A stretch of 64,000 nucleotides of DNA, from positions 4,394,823 to 4,458,822 of the forward strand of contig CP070695.1 in the NCBI GenBank assembly GCA_020353515.1, in the 5' to 3' direction. This document shows positions 8,524 through 16,320 of the stretch, in pieces. This DNA is from Candidatus Heimdallarchaeota archaeon (GTDB lineage Archaea; Asgardarchaeota; Heimdallarchaeia; Hodarchaeales; Hodarchaeaceae). The notes beneath the pieces are model-generated. The model saw only the letters and a list, made by a program, of their open reading frames with translations, did no database searches and was not told the origin of the DNA. The stretch's first letter is position 1; each line of letters starts with the position of its first letter. Position numbers and translations under genes: made by a program.

Positions 8524-8931
8524 TCAGGCTTCTCTCCAGTCCCAGGATCCCGTTTTTCGCCACCGACAATAAGCCCAAATCCAGGTTTGAATCATTATGG
8601 CAGCATCATACGCTGTATATGAATAATGCCAGTCCTTTTGAGGTCTAAGGTAACAAATTTCTGTATGGCCGTATTTGTCCGTTCTATGCACATGATGGGT
8701 TTTATAAGATAACCTAGGCTCCGTAATCCATGCGCGAGGCGGGGCTGTTGGATAAGTATGGGGAAATTCAATTAACACGTGAAATCGCCCACATGCATAG
8801 GGACCTGTTGTTTCATATTTAACACGCACGCAGATATTTCCATTTTCCAAATAGAAAAAATCTTCTTTTGTTAATGAGGGAAATACTCCTTGTAATTCAT
8901 GAAGTTCCTGATCAACTGTTCGAGTCCGCAA
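8524..8931 (-). CDS. Prokaryotic E2-like ubiquitin-conjugating protein, second paralogue
   Basis: A UBC-fold protein resembling the bacterial E2 families found beside ThiF/E1 and JAB genes. Visible marks are the 'FPHTYPTAPPRAW' strand-Pro motif, a His pair before the active site, and the catalytic Cys in 'EICYLRPQKDW', followed by a helix with 'WIWAYCRWRKTGSW'. The active-site Cys is about residue 93 from the chosen start. I chose TTG 8931, with GGGTGA seven bases upstream, because it aligns with the start of its neighbour; GTG 8946 and ATG 9033 in the same frame are alternatives, the latter lying inside the upstream gene. The start directly follows the stop of the first E2, so translation is probably coupled. 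Confidence 0.75.
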   Translation of the reverse strand: MRTRTVDQELHELQGVFPSLTKEDFFYLENGNICVRVKYETTGPYACGRFHVLIEFPHTYPTAPPRAWITEPRLSYKTHHVHRTDKYGHTEICYLRPQKDWHYSYTAYDAAIMIQTWIWAYCRWRKTGSWDWREA

Positions 8932-8938
8932 CTTAAGG

Positions 8939-9379
8939 TCACCCACGGAATAAATGATCCCAAAATCCTGCTTCAGGGAAATCCCAATCTCCTGTTTTAG
9001 TCCAGCGACAGTAGGTTGTAAGCCATGTTTCAATCATCTTTGCAGCTTCATATGACGTATAACTTAGATGCCAGTCCTTTTTTGGACGTAAATAACAAAT
9101 TAATGCATGGCCAGTTTCATCCCACCGAAAAACATGGGGAGTCTTTTGTGGGATCCGAGGCTTTTGAACCCAAGCCTTTGGTGCGCTAATTGGATAATTA
9201 TAGGGATATTCAATAAGAACATCGAAAGAACCACAGGCAAATTTACCTGTAGTAATGAAGCTGACTTGAACACAGTAATTCCCATTTGGGAGTTTACGAA
9301 AATCTTTCCTTCTTATATCAGGAAATGTTTTTCGTAAGGGGTCAAGTTCCCGTTCAGGAATAGTTTGTCGTAGTAGCAT
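8939..9379 (-). CDS. Prokaryotic E2-like ubiquitin-conjugating protein, first paralogue
   Basis: This 146-residue protein is clearly homologous along its whole length to the following gene. It has the E2 core motif 'YPYNYPISAPKAW' (residues 58-70), His82 and His91, and the putative catalytic Cys95 in 'ALICYLRPKKDW', where canonical E2 enzymes have Ile-Cys-Leu. No HPN motif is present, as in bacterial E2 families. It starts 9 bp after the E1 gene stops and its stop overlaps possible starts of the second E2, so the three are one transcript. Expected role: accept a ubiquitin-like modifier from the E1 by thioester and pass it to a target. Confidence 0.8.
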   Translation of the reverse strand: MLLRQTIPERELDPLRKTFPDIRRKDFRKLPNGNYCVQVSFITTGKFACGSFDVLIEYPYNYPISAPKAWVQKPRIPQKTPHVFRWDETGHALICYLRPKKDWHLSYTSYEAAKMIETWLTTYCRWTKTGDWDFPEAGFWDHLFRG

Positions 9380-9388
9380 TCTTAAAGC

Positions 9389-10600
9389 CTATTCTATCTT
9401 TAATGCCTGAGTTCCATGAAAAGGACAGTTGGAATCTTTCTCCAAGTCTTCATAGTAATATAGCTCAAGTCCTTCAAATTTCACAGATGATTCATTAGAT
9501 TTCATTATCGTTCGGTTGAACCACATATAGAAGTTATGTGGGAAATGATATAGACTGTGTTCTCCCCCTGTGAGAAGAATGTCCAAGCAGAATTTCGAAA
9601 GCAATATGGTTAAATTGTCTACATCCAATCCTAATCCAGGTTGGGCTAGTTGTTCTTGCAACGTTCGATCATAACTAATTTTTTGTTCAAGTTCGATTGT
9701 AGTTGGGATTGCTTTAGTCTGAATAGTTCCATTCTCATCTGGTTTAGAATAAATACAATGATAACAGAAATCCTCATTCCTGGGGTCAACCTTGAACATT
9801 AATCCCCCCTTGACTCCATCAAAGGTTCCTGCATAAATAACAGGGATATTTAACTGATTGGAATGGATAAAGTCATTAATAGCATAATTAACGTCATGTT
9901 CTCCTGAAACTGCGGCAATTAAGTCCATATCCAGAAGAATACTATTAAAAAAGTCAAAATCAGCTTTTGTGTGTAGATCAAATTTACGTTCAACGGTCTG
10001 TATTTTTACATCGGGGATTCTTGCTTTAATATAATCTTTCACTGCTAATGTCTTGAATCGACCAAGATTATCGAGATCACAGATATGCCTGATAATGTTA
10101 TGAGTCTCCAAATGGTCATCATCGATAAAGATAAATTCTTTCACACCTGATTTAGCAAGATATAATGCTAGTAATGCTCCTCCAGACCCCATACCTATAA
10201 TAGCAACCCTTTTCTTATTCAATACTCTTAAGGGAGCTTCTTTTTCATCTATACGCACAAAGAGTCGATTAAGATCAATGTACTCAATATCAACATCGAT
10301 ATTAGAATCTTTATTCTCTTCATTATGGTAAACATCGGCTTTTAGGGTTGAGAGATTCTCTTCTACCATGATATGAATATATGGATACTCAAGACTTTTC
10401 GCTGTAATGATAGGTTCTTCCATCGTGGTAGTTCCAGTCGTTAATAGTCCAATTGGATACGTACTTTTTGAAAATGAGACCCCTGTTAAGTGACATACAG
10501 TGAAATTGTCATAAATCCTTCCATAAAGTAAATAAGTTCTATTTTGAGTTTTTAAATTCTTAAATTCATTTTCAAATGTAGGATAAATGATAATTTTCAT
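9389..10600 (-). CDS. E1-like ubiquitin-activating enzyme (ThiF/MoeB family)
   Basis: This 403-residue protein has a ThiF adenylation domain from about residue 125: the nucleotide loop 'IIGMGSGG' (134-141), the ribose-binding acidic pair in 'FIDDDHLE' (160-162), the Arg in 'NIIRH' (171), and Lys183/Lys188. A zinc site is formed by C279/C282 ('FCYHC') and probably C392 with H395. It should adenylate the C-terminus of a ubiquitin-like protein. Residues 1-120 form an extra domain whose 'YLLYGRIYDNF' resembles the JAB protein next door but lacks JAMM ligands, suggesting an inactive JAB-like domain (inference). It begins 11 bp after the JAB gene in the same operon. Confidence 0.85.
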   Translation of the reverse strand: MKIIIYPTFENEFKNLKTQNRTYLLYGRIYDNFTVCHLTGVSFSKSTYPIGLLTTGTTTMEEPIITAKSLEYPYIHIMVEENLSTLKADVYHNEENKDSNIDVDIEYIDLNRLFVRIDEKEAPLRVLNKKRVAIIGMGSGGALLALYLAKSGVKEFIFIDDDHLETHNIIRHICDLDNLGRFKTLAVKDYIKARIPDVKIQTVERKFDLHTKADFDFFNSILLDMDLIAAVSGEHDVNYAINDFIHSNQLNIPVIYAGTFDGVKGGLMFKVDPRNEDFCYHCIYSKPDENGTIQTKAIPTTIELEQKISYDRTLQEQLAQPGLGLDVDNLTILLSKFCLDILLTGGEHSLYHFPHNFYMWFNRTIMKSNESSVKFEGLELYYYEDLEKDSNCPFHGTQALKIE

Positions 10601-10611
10601 TGTTTACACCA

Positions 10612-11625
10612 TTATTTTACCATTAATTTCCACAATGGTTCTTTCAATAAATTAGAGATCTTTTCTTCTAATGTTGCTTTGAGTAGCTCAAGAAAAGGAT
10701 TTATTAGTTCTTCTTCATAGAGGACATTTGCAGGATGTTTTTCGATTGTAAACCTTTGTGATAAGTCCTGTGAAGAAATATCAATATAAATTTGGTCTTC
10801 TGGGAATTCAGGAGGGAATGAAATAAGAATTAAGAGCTCTAGGGTTTTTTTATGCTCCTCCGTTTCGATAACAACGTCATATGGAAAAGATAATATCGCT
10901 TCATTCGGTGTAGAGAAGAAATGATGAATATCTTCGATTTTAAATTTTGATTCAAAAACTTGGATTAATTCTCGTTTTATGGGGGACAGCTGTTCTTTAG
11001 TGATTCCCACATCTTCTGAATAATAAGATATATTACTCTCAGCTATCCTGAAAGTTTGAAAAGTGTTTTCAGTTCCTTCTTCATTTTTCTCTCTTCGATA
11101 CACTTCTGCAATCACTGTATGAGTATCTTCTATAGGTAAATCGATGATCAATGATACCACAGTATTTTTATGAGGATTAAGGGTAAAAAACTCTCTTATT
11201 TGTTGATGATCCCCGTAACTTGGTCCCCCGTAACCAAGATGTTTATGCCAATTCCCCAAATATAGTAACTTCTCTGTATCAAGAATTAATCTTGCATATT
11301 CAGGATTTATTTCAAAATAGGTATTATTCCTAATAGACTCTTCAACGGATGGGATATAGGTTTTTACAATCTTTATTAGTAATCCTGATTCATTATCATA
11401 AATCTTCCCAAACATCATTCCCCCTGTTTCTTTTCCATGCCATTTGGTGGATTCTTCTATCATTTCATTGAACACACTACGATTTAGTTCAACAAAAATG
11501 GTCTCAGCTTGATTCTCCAACAATGACAAGACCCTCTTCCTTCTAGTTATAACTGAAAAGGAAAAATTAATAGGGAGATTAGTAATGTTTGGATATTGGA
11601 ACGGTATCTTTGTTCTCTTCGGCAT
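10612..11625 (-). CDS. JAB/JAMM metalloprotease fused to an RWD/E2-like domain (putative deubiquitinase-like enzyme)
   Basis: Residues 45-195 form a JAB1/MPN domain with a full set of JAMM ligands: Glu66 in 'KETGGMMFG', His127 and His129 in 'WHKHLGYGG', Ser136 and Asp139 in 'PSYGDH'. The His-to-Ser spacing is six residues, as in bacterial JABs rather than Rpn11. Residues about 205-337 contain 'ELLILISFPPEFPEDQIYIDI', the pattern of the RWD/UBC fold, so a second E2-like, non-catalytic domain is fused (no active-site Cys). Likely role: zinc-dependent removal or maturation of a ubiquitin-like modifier. First recognisable gene of the JAB-E1-E2-E2 operon. The start ATG 11625 lies inside a short upstream ORF. 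Confidence 0.8.
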   Translation of the reverse strand: MPKRTKIPFQYPNITNLPINFSFSVITRRKRVLSLLENQAETIFVELNRSVFNEMIEESTKWHGKETGGMMFGKIYDNESGLLIKIVKTYIPSVEESIRNNTYFEINPEYARLILDTEKLLYLGNWHKHLGYGGPSYGDHQQIREFFTLNPHKNTVVSLIIDLPIEDTHTVIAEVYRREKNEEGTENTFQTFRIAESNISYYSEDVGITKEQLSPIKRELIQVFESKFKIEDIHHFFSTPNEAILSFPYDVVIETEEHKKTLELLILISFPPEFPEDQIYIDISSQDLSQRFTIEKHPANVLYEEELINPFLELLKATLEEKISNLLKEPLWKLMVK

Positions 11626-11680
11626 CTTCAGTTGCTTTTTCTTTTGATTCTGTGTCTACTCTTTTTACTGGTCGGGGCAA
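11579..11680 (-). CDS. Short leader ORF, 33 aa, overlapping the JAB start
   Basis: TTG 11680 is preceded seven bases upstream by a perfect GGAGGT (11693-11688), the best ribosome site in the cassette. The ORF encodes a charged 33-residue peptide (Lys/Glu/Asp rich) and overlaps the first 47 bases of the JAB gene in another frame. It is too short and of the wrong composition to be a ubiquitin-like fold. It may be a translational leader that feeds ribosomes to the JAB start, or a small protein of unknown role. Confidence 0.35.
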   Translation of the reverse strand: MPRPVKRVDTESKEKATEDAEENKDTVPISKHY

Positions 11681-11852
11681 CGATTTAACCTCCTAAAAAC
11701 TACAATTAAGGGGAAAAAACCAATATTTATTAATCTTTAGTTATGAGAAAGCTAAAATCTGTTGATTAGATTCTCCTTCCAATAGTGTTCTCAACTCTAA
11801 AAGATCCGTTATGATGTACTTTTTAGAGCTGAATTAATTTTCGATTTCTATC

Positions 11853-12719
11853 ATGAAGCCTAAAATATGTATTGTTACAGGAGCCAATCGGGGAATTGGT
11901 AAGGGGATTGCTAAGGCTATCGCTAAACAAGGACATCAAGTTGTCTTAGTCTGTAGAAACGCCATAATGGGAGATAAGGTTGTGAAATCGCTCCAACAAT
12001 CCTTTGGGGAAACATCTGCAGAACTAGTTGAAGGTAATCTTTCTTCAATCAAAAAGGTTAAAGCTGTGGGGGATAAATTATTAAGTAAATATGAACAGAT
12101 TAATGTTCTGATTCATAATGCAGGAGTATGGCCCTCCAAATTGAACAAAACTGAAAAGGGAATTGAGTGTGCATTCATGGTAAATCATCTTGCGCCCTTT
12201 TATTTAACCCACCAACTTCTTGGACGATTAATGGAGAGCGCTCCTTCACGAATTGTGCTTGTTAATGCAGGACTCTATTCACGAGGAACATTTAATCCAG
12301 AGTTAACCCCATGGGGAGGTGATTTCAGTAAATTAAAAACATATATGAATTCTAAACTCTGTGGAATGTTGTATATGCGAAAATTTGCACCAATGTTGGA
12401 AGGATCAGGGGTAATCATTAATGCAGTTCATCCAGGAGTGATTCGTACAGGACTGGGAGATTTCAGTGGCTTTGTGGGAATTTTACTAAAAATAACTAAG
12501 TTATTTCAACGATCAGTTAAATTTGGGGCGAGGGGGCCTACTAATCTTGCATCAAATTCTGAAATAACCACCAATGGAAGTTTTTATGATAAATTGGAAC
12601 GAAAAGACATTGGTTTAAAGGCCCTTGATGATGAATTAGCGGAAAAACTGTGGAATCTTAGTTTAGAGCTATGTGGTATAAGAGAGTATGGTGTTTATAA
12701 CGAGAATAAACTTCAATGA
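11853..12719 (+). CDS. Short-chain dehydrogenase/reductase (SDR), retinol-dehydrogenase-like
   Basis: This 288-residue classical SDR has the NAD(P) loop 'VTGANRGIGKG' (8-18), the 'HNAGVWPS' segment, and the catalytic 'YMNSK' (Tyr-x3-Lys). The position that normally holds the catalytic Ser reads 'IVLVNAGLYSRG', so the Ser of the triad appears to be replaced or shifted. The proline-rich 'VHPGVIRTGL' following the active site is typical. It acts on an unknown alcohol or carbonyl in the cytosol. Its stop overlaps an ATG upstream of the ornithine-cyclodeaminase-like gene, so the two form an operon. The region upstream is divergent from the ubiquitin-like cassette. Confidence 0.8.
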   Translation: MKPKICIVTGANRGIGKGIAKAIAKQGHQVVLVCRNAIMGDKVVKSLQQSFGETSAELVEGNLSSIKKVKAVGDKLLSKYEQINVLIHNAGVWPSKLNKTEKGIECAFMVNHLAPFYLTHQLLGRLMESAPSRIVLVNAGLYSRGTFNPELTPWGGDFSKLKTYMNSKLCGMLYMRKFAPMLEGSGVIINAVHPGVIRTGLGDFSGFVGILLKITKLFQRSVKFGARGPTNLASNSEITTNGSFYDKLERKDIGLKALDDELAEKLWNLSLELCGIREYGVYNENKLQ

Positions 12720-12742
12720 AAAAAAAGGTTGAGGTCAACAAT

Positions 12743-13732
12743 ATGGGTAAAGTCCTACTTTTATCGAAAACAGATGTTGAGTCTGTCCTCAATATGAGGG
12801 AAACTATTGCTGCAATGGAGACAGCATTTCAAGAATTTTCAGGTGGTTCAGCTATTCTTCCCCAGCGGATATTAATCCCAACTGAAGCTGGAATAAGTCT
12901 ATATATGCCTGCTTTTCTCCCTCAATCGGGATCACTTGCAGTTAAAATTGTCACTGTGTTTGAGCATAATCCTGTGAAATATGATTTACCTACAATCCTT
13001 GGGAAAGTCCTTTTACAAGATCCTAAAACGGGGGATGTTATATCAATTATGGATGGAAGTTATTTGACTGCAATGAGGACAGGTGCTGTTTCGGGGTGTG
13101 CAATAAAATACTTGGCAAAGAAAGATGTTCAGAGTGTAGGTCTTTTTGGAACAGGTGTACAAGGATCAACTCAATTGTGGGCAGCGTGTGTAGCTCGTCC
13201 AAGAGTTCAACTATGCAAGGTGTACGATGTTAGAAAGGATGTAGCGGAAGATTTCATACTGAAAATGAGTAAAAAACTTCAGATTCCAGACATAAAAGTT
13301 GTTAAATCGCCTGAGGAAGCAGTAAAGGGATCAGACATTGTTCTAACAGCTACAACCTCCCCTACTCCTGTATTCAGAGGAGAATGGCTTGAACCTGGAA
13401 CACATATATCTGCTATTGGTTCTTACACTCCAGAAACTCGAGAAATTGATACAAAGACAGTTCGAAAGGCAAAAGTAGTGTGTGATGAAATGAATGCATG
13501 CCTTGAGGAGGCAGGTGACCTTATTATTCCTATTAAGGAGGGCGATATTACAAAAAAGCATATTCATGCAGAGTTAGGAGAAATTGTTAGTGGAAAAAAG
13601 CCAGGAAGAGAAACAGAATCAGAAATCACTCTCTTTAAATCAGTGGGTCTAGCAATTCAAGATGCTGCTACCTCAAAATTAGTCTATGATAAAGCACGAG
13701 AGATGAAAAAGGGAATAGAAGTTGAAATTTAA
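12743..13732 (+). CDS. Ornithine cyclodeaminase / mu-crystallin family protein
   Basis: About 329 residues with the family's N-terminal domain ('LSKTDVESVLNMRETIAAMETAF') and a Rossmann domain with 'GLFGTGVQGSTQ'. Substrate-site residues include the Arg in 'LTAMRTGAVSG' and the late 'GSYTPETREID' motif. Members include ornithine cyclodeaminase, archaeal alanine dehydrogenase and ketimine reductases, which act on small amino acids or cyclic imines using NAD(P). I chose ATG 12743, which has GAGGT seven bases upstream; the upstream ATG 12716 overlaps the SDR stop but lacks a good site. It ends tail-to-tail with the serine dehydratase gene, with a 4-bp overlap of the stops. The substrate is not determined. 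Confidence 0.8.
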   Translation: MGKVLLLSKTDVESVLNMRETIAAMETAFQEFSGGSAILPQRILIPTEAGISLYMPAFLPQSGSLAVKIVTVFEHNPVKYDLPTILGKVLLQDPKTGDVISIMDGSYLTAMRTGAVSGCAIKYLAKKDVQSVGLFGTGVQGSTQLWAACVARPRVQLCKVYDVRKDVAEDFILKMSKKLQIPDIKVVKSPEEAVKGSDIVLTATTSPTPVFRGEWLEPGTHISAIGSYTPETREIDTKTVRKAKVVCDEMNACLEEAGDLIIPIKEGDITKKHIHAELGEIVSGKKPGRETESEITLFKSVGLAIQDAATSKLVYDKAREMKKGIEVEI

Positions 13733-15288
13733 AGTTCTTTGAGTTTTTCCTCAAGTAATTTAGACGTTTTGGTTACAGATAATCCTCCTAAAGCAGTACA
13801 TCTTAATTCATGTGGAATACTTCGACCTACCTTATCCATTGCTTCAATTACTTCTCCTAAAGGTATTACTACATCAAAATTAGCTAAAGCCATATTAGCA
13901 CATGCAAAAGCGTTGCTTGCTGCAAGTACATTTTTTCCTAAACAAGGCACTTCAACCCTATTTGCTACAGGATCACATACCATACCAAAAATGTTTTGCA
14001 ACGCCATTGATGCAGCATCTATCGCTTGCTGTGTATCCCCCTTCATTAAGGTTACAAGCCCTGCAGCAGCCATTCCTGATGCTGAACCGCATTCAGCCTG
14101 GCACCCTCCGATTTCAGCTGAAAAAGTTGATTGACTTGATATAAATATTCCTATAATACCCGCAGCAAGCATTGCTCTAGTGATTTCATTTAAATTTAAA
14201 TCCATTGCGGTAGCTGCACCTATCAAAGCACCAGGAACGGCTCCACAAGCCCCTGCAGTAGGAGCAGCGACTATCACTCCCATTGAACTCTTTGTCTCAA
14301 TCAATGCGGTAATGTATAGAATCATTTGGTTTAATATTCCTCCATCGAGTAACCTCTTTTTTTCCATTTGTGTTTTAAAAAACCCTGATTGGTACCCTAG
14401 AATTCTATCATCATAATCTGTCCCTTTAATTCCATCTGAGATGGATTTTTGCATAATCTTGATAGTTTCTTGCATTTGAGTGAAAACTTCATCAGCACTG
14501 AGATTGCCCCTGACGCTTTCATAATGAATAGCTAACTCCCACAGATCTAAATTCTTGTCCTCATTATATTTGAGCATTTCTTCGTATGTAATAAAAGGTA
14601 CCTTCATCTCTTTTCGAGAAAGCACTGGTAGAACAGGTTTTATTTCTTTTATCTCAATAATATTGAATTCAGTTATTAGATGATTGAGTATCTTTTCGCC
14701 CAAAGGTTTTTCTGATTTTACTTCAATAAAACAAGTATTATCTCCTTTACAGGTTAAAACTTTTTCAGTTGGTAATGTTTCTTGGAGATACTTCGAAACT
14801 TCCTCAACATTAGTGAAAACTATAGTTTCAAAATAATCCCCAGCCATAGACACTTTAACTTTATCAATCTCAACTACTTCTATCATACCACCACCTATGG
14901 AAATCGTAATCATTTCGTGAGTTTCATTGTCATTTTTTAGTGTTAACTTGTAAGTATTAGGATGTTTCATGTTCAAATCTCTAATTTCCATACTTATTTT
15001 GATACCTGCTTCTCTAATTGCTTTTGCAGAATCAATTAATCTCTCATCAAAGGCCTCCCAACCTAGAAAGCCTCCATATAGCCCCATATCGGATCCTTGA
15101 CTTTCGTGTGTTGTAGCTAGGGAACCTTTTGTATCAAATTCTATCGATACTTCTTGAATATTGCCTCCCATTAAGTCCCTTGCCATCTTACCTATCCTAA
15201 CAGAAGCTGCACAATGAGAACTCGATGGGCCTCTCATGATTGGACCAATGACATCATTAAAGATGCTAGGAAATTTCTTTATTCCCAT
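13729..15288 (-). CDS. sdaA: L-serine dehydratase (iron-sulfur type, single chain)
   Basis: This 519-residue protein has the SDH beta domain first ('IGPIMRGPSSSHCAASVRIG', 14-33) and the alpha catalytic domain after about residue 230. The alpha domain carries the Fe-S cysteines in 'EIGGCQAECGSASG' and 'GMVCDPVANRVEVPC', and the hallmark 'APTAGACGAVPGAL'. A stretch between them resembles an ACT-like insert. The enzyme deaminates L-serine to pyruvate using a labile 4Fe-4S cluster, which suits an anaerobe. It is convergent with the ornithine-cyclodeaminase-like gene; both act on amino acids, which may hint at amino-acid catabolism in this region. Length matches fused bacterial enzymes. Confidence 0.88.
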   Translation of the reverse strand: MGIKKFPSIFNDVIGPIMRGPSSSHCAASVRIGKMARDLMGGNIQEVSIEFDTKGSLATTHESQGSDMGLYGGFLGWEAFDERLIDSAKAIREAGIKISMEIRDLNMKHPNTYKLTLKNDNETHEMITISIGGGMIEVVEIDKVKVSMAGDYFETIVFTNVEEVSKYLQETLPTEKVLTCKGDNTCFIEVKSEKPLGEKILNHLITEFNIIEIKEIKPVLPVLSRKEMKVPFITYEEMLKYNEDKNLDLWELAIHYESVRGNLSADEVFTQMQETIKIMQKSISDGIKGTDYDDRILGYQSGFFKTQMEKKRLLDGGILNQMILYITALIETKSSMGVIVAAPTAGACGAVPGALIGAATAMDLNLNEITRAMLAAGIIGIFISSQSTFSAEIGGCQAECGSASGMAAAGLVTLMKGDTQQAIDAASMALQNIFGMVCDPVANRVEVPCLGKNVLAASNAFACANMALANFDVVIPLGEVIEAMDKVGRSIPHELRCTALGGLSVTKTSKLLEEKLKEL

Positions 15289-15371
15289 GAAATATTACCT
15301 TCCTGGCTTCAACCTTGCTTCAATACATTTATTATTAACAATTAAAGTCAATTGTAGATACTGGTGATACT

Positions 15372-15512
15372 ATGACTCAGATTTCGATGGATACGTTTAA
15401 TGAAAAAATTTGAGGAGAAGTTGTACGATTAGTGAGAGATAGAAAAGTTCTTGGAATGTCCATTCTCATTACAAAATTTATTAATTTTATCTCTCAATCA
15501 TCTCAAGTTTAA
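15372..15512 (+). pseudogene. Short ORF interrupted by an in-frame TGA
   Basis: ATG 15372 follows a GGTGA-like site by four bases. The frame reads 13 codons to TGA 15411-15413 and then 32 more codons to TAA 15510-15512 ('GEVVRLVRDRKVLGMSILIT...'). The segment after the TGA looks protein-like. It may be a decayed small gene. A selenocysteine reading is conceivable but no SECIS element is evident. The 3' end touches the convergent msrA gene. Confidence 0.22.
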
Positions 15513-16069
15513 AGATGACTGGTCTTATACCATTTGTTTGCGTATTTCTCTCGAAACTTTATTATTTTAGGAACAATTATAAGCTGACAATAAGGTTGAT
15601 CCGGGTTCCTTTTGAAATAATCTTGATGATATTCCTCTGCGGGGAAAAAATCTGTAAAAGCAGTAACTTCAGTGACAATTGGATCAGGCCAAATAGCGTC
15701 TTCTTCCAATTCATTGATAATTTTCTTTGCTTCCGCTTTCTGCTCCTTTGAATGATAAAAAATTACAGATCGGTATTGAGTCCCAATATCGTTGCCCTGA
15801 CGATTTAATTGCGTTGGATCATGAATGGTAAAGAAGATTTGCAGGATCTCTCTGAAAGAAATTAATCTTTGATTAAATTTGATCTGAACAACTTCAGCAT
15901 GGCCAGTAGTTCCCCTACAAACATCTTCATAGGTAGGATTAACTACTTTTCCTCCAGAATATCCCGATATAACCTTCTCTACTCCTTGAGTATCATCAAA
16001 TATTGCTTCTAGGCACCAAAAACATCCTCCTCCAAGAGTTGTGATTTTTGAATTAGTATGATCTGACAT
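15509..16069 (-). CDS. msrA: Peptide methionine-S-sulfoxide reductase MsrA
   Basis: This 186-residue protein has the MsrA active site 'GGGCFWCLEAIF' with the nucleophilic Cys16, followed by the conserved 'YSGG', 'TGHAEVVQIKF', 'IHDPTQLNRQGNDIGTQYRS' and 'EEYHQDYFKRNP' motifs. It reduces methionine-S-sulfoxide in free or protein form, repairing oxidative damage. A C-terminal resolving Cys lies in 'PYCQLI'. It is monocistronic. An 8-bp inverted repeat (16138-16145 / 16157-16164) upstream might be a regulatory site. Identification is very secure. Confidence 0.95.
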   Translation of the reverse strand: MSDHTNSKITTLGGGCFWCLEAIFDDTQGVEKVISGYSGGKVVNPTYEDVCRGTTGHAEVVQIKFNQRLISFREILQIFFTIHDPTQLNRQGNDIGTQYRSVIFYHSKEQKAEAKKIINELEEDAIWPDPIVTEVTAFTDFFPAEEYHQDYFKRNPDQPYCQLIIVPKIIKFREKYANKWYKTSHL

Positions 16070-16320
16070 TTAAACTCACTCAACACCTTAATTGCTTTAA
16101 GAAAGATAAATCTGAAATTTAATAAGAGTATATTTCATTGAAAACCGAAGAGAACAGTTTTCAAATCATCTATCAGAAGCTAAAAAAAACCAAGAAACCT
16201 GGACTTGTCCTTCTATTGAAGTAATTGACAAATAAATTAAAAAAATTAAATTGCCTGTTTAAACCAATTGTAAGATCCTGTACTAAACTAAAATATTTAC
16301 TATCATGAACTTGATTCCAA

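Noticed and set aside
9100..9337. ORFs on both strands inside the first E2 gene
   Set aside because: Shadows of the E2 coding frame with no motifs.
13739..14416. Plus-strand ORFs across the serine dehydratase gene
   Set aside because: Antisense shadows of a well-supported gene.
16117..16223. Open plus-strand frame without a start codon, protein-like in composition
   Set aside because: No start codon, no recognised motif; only about 35 codons. Could be a remnant but support is too thin.
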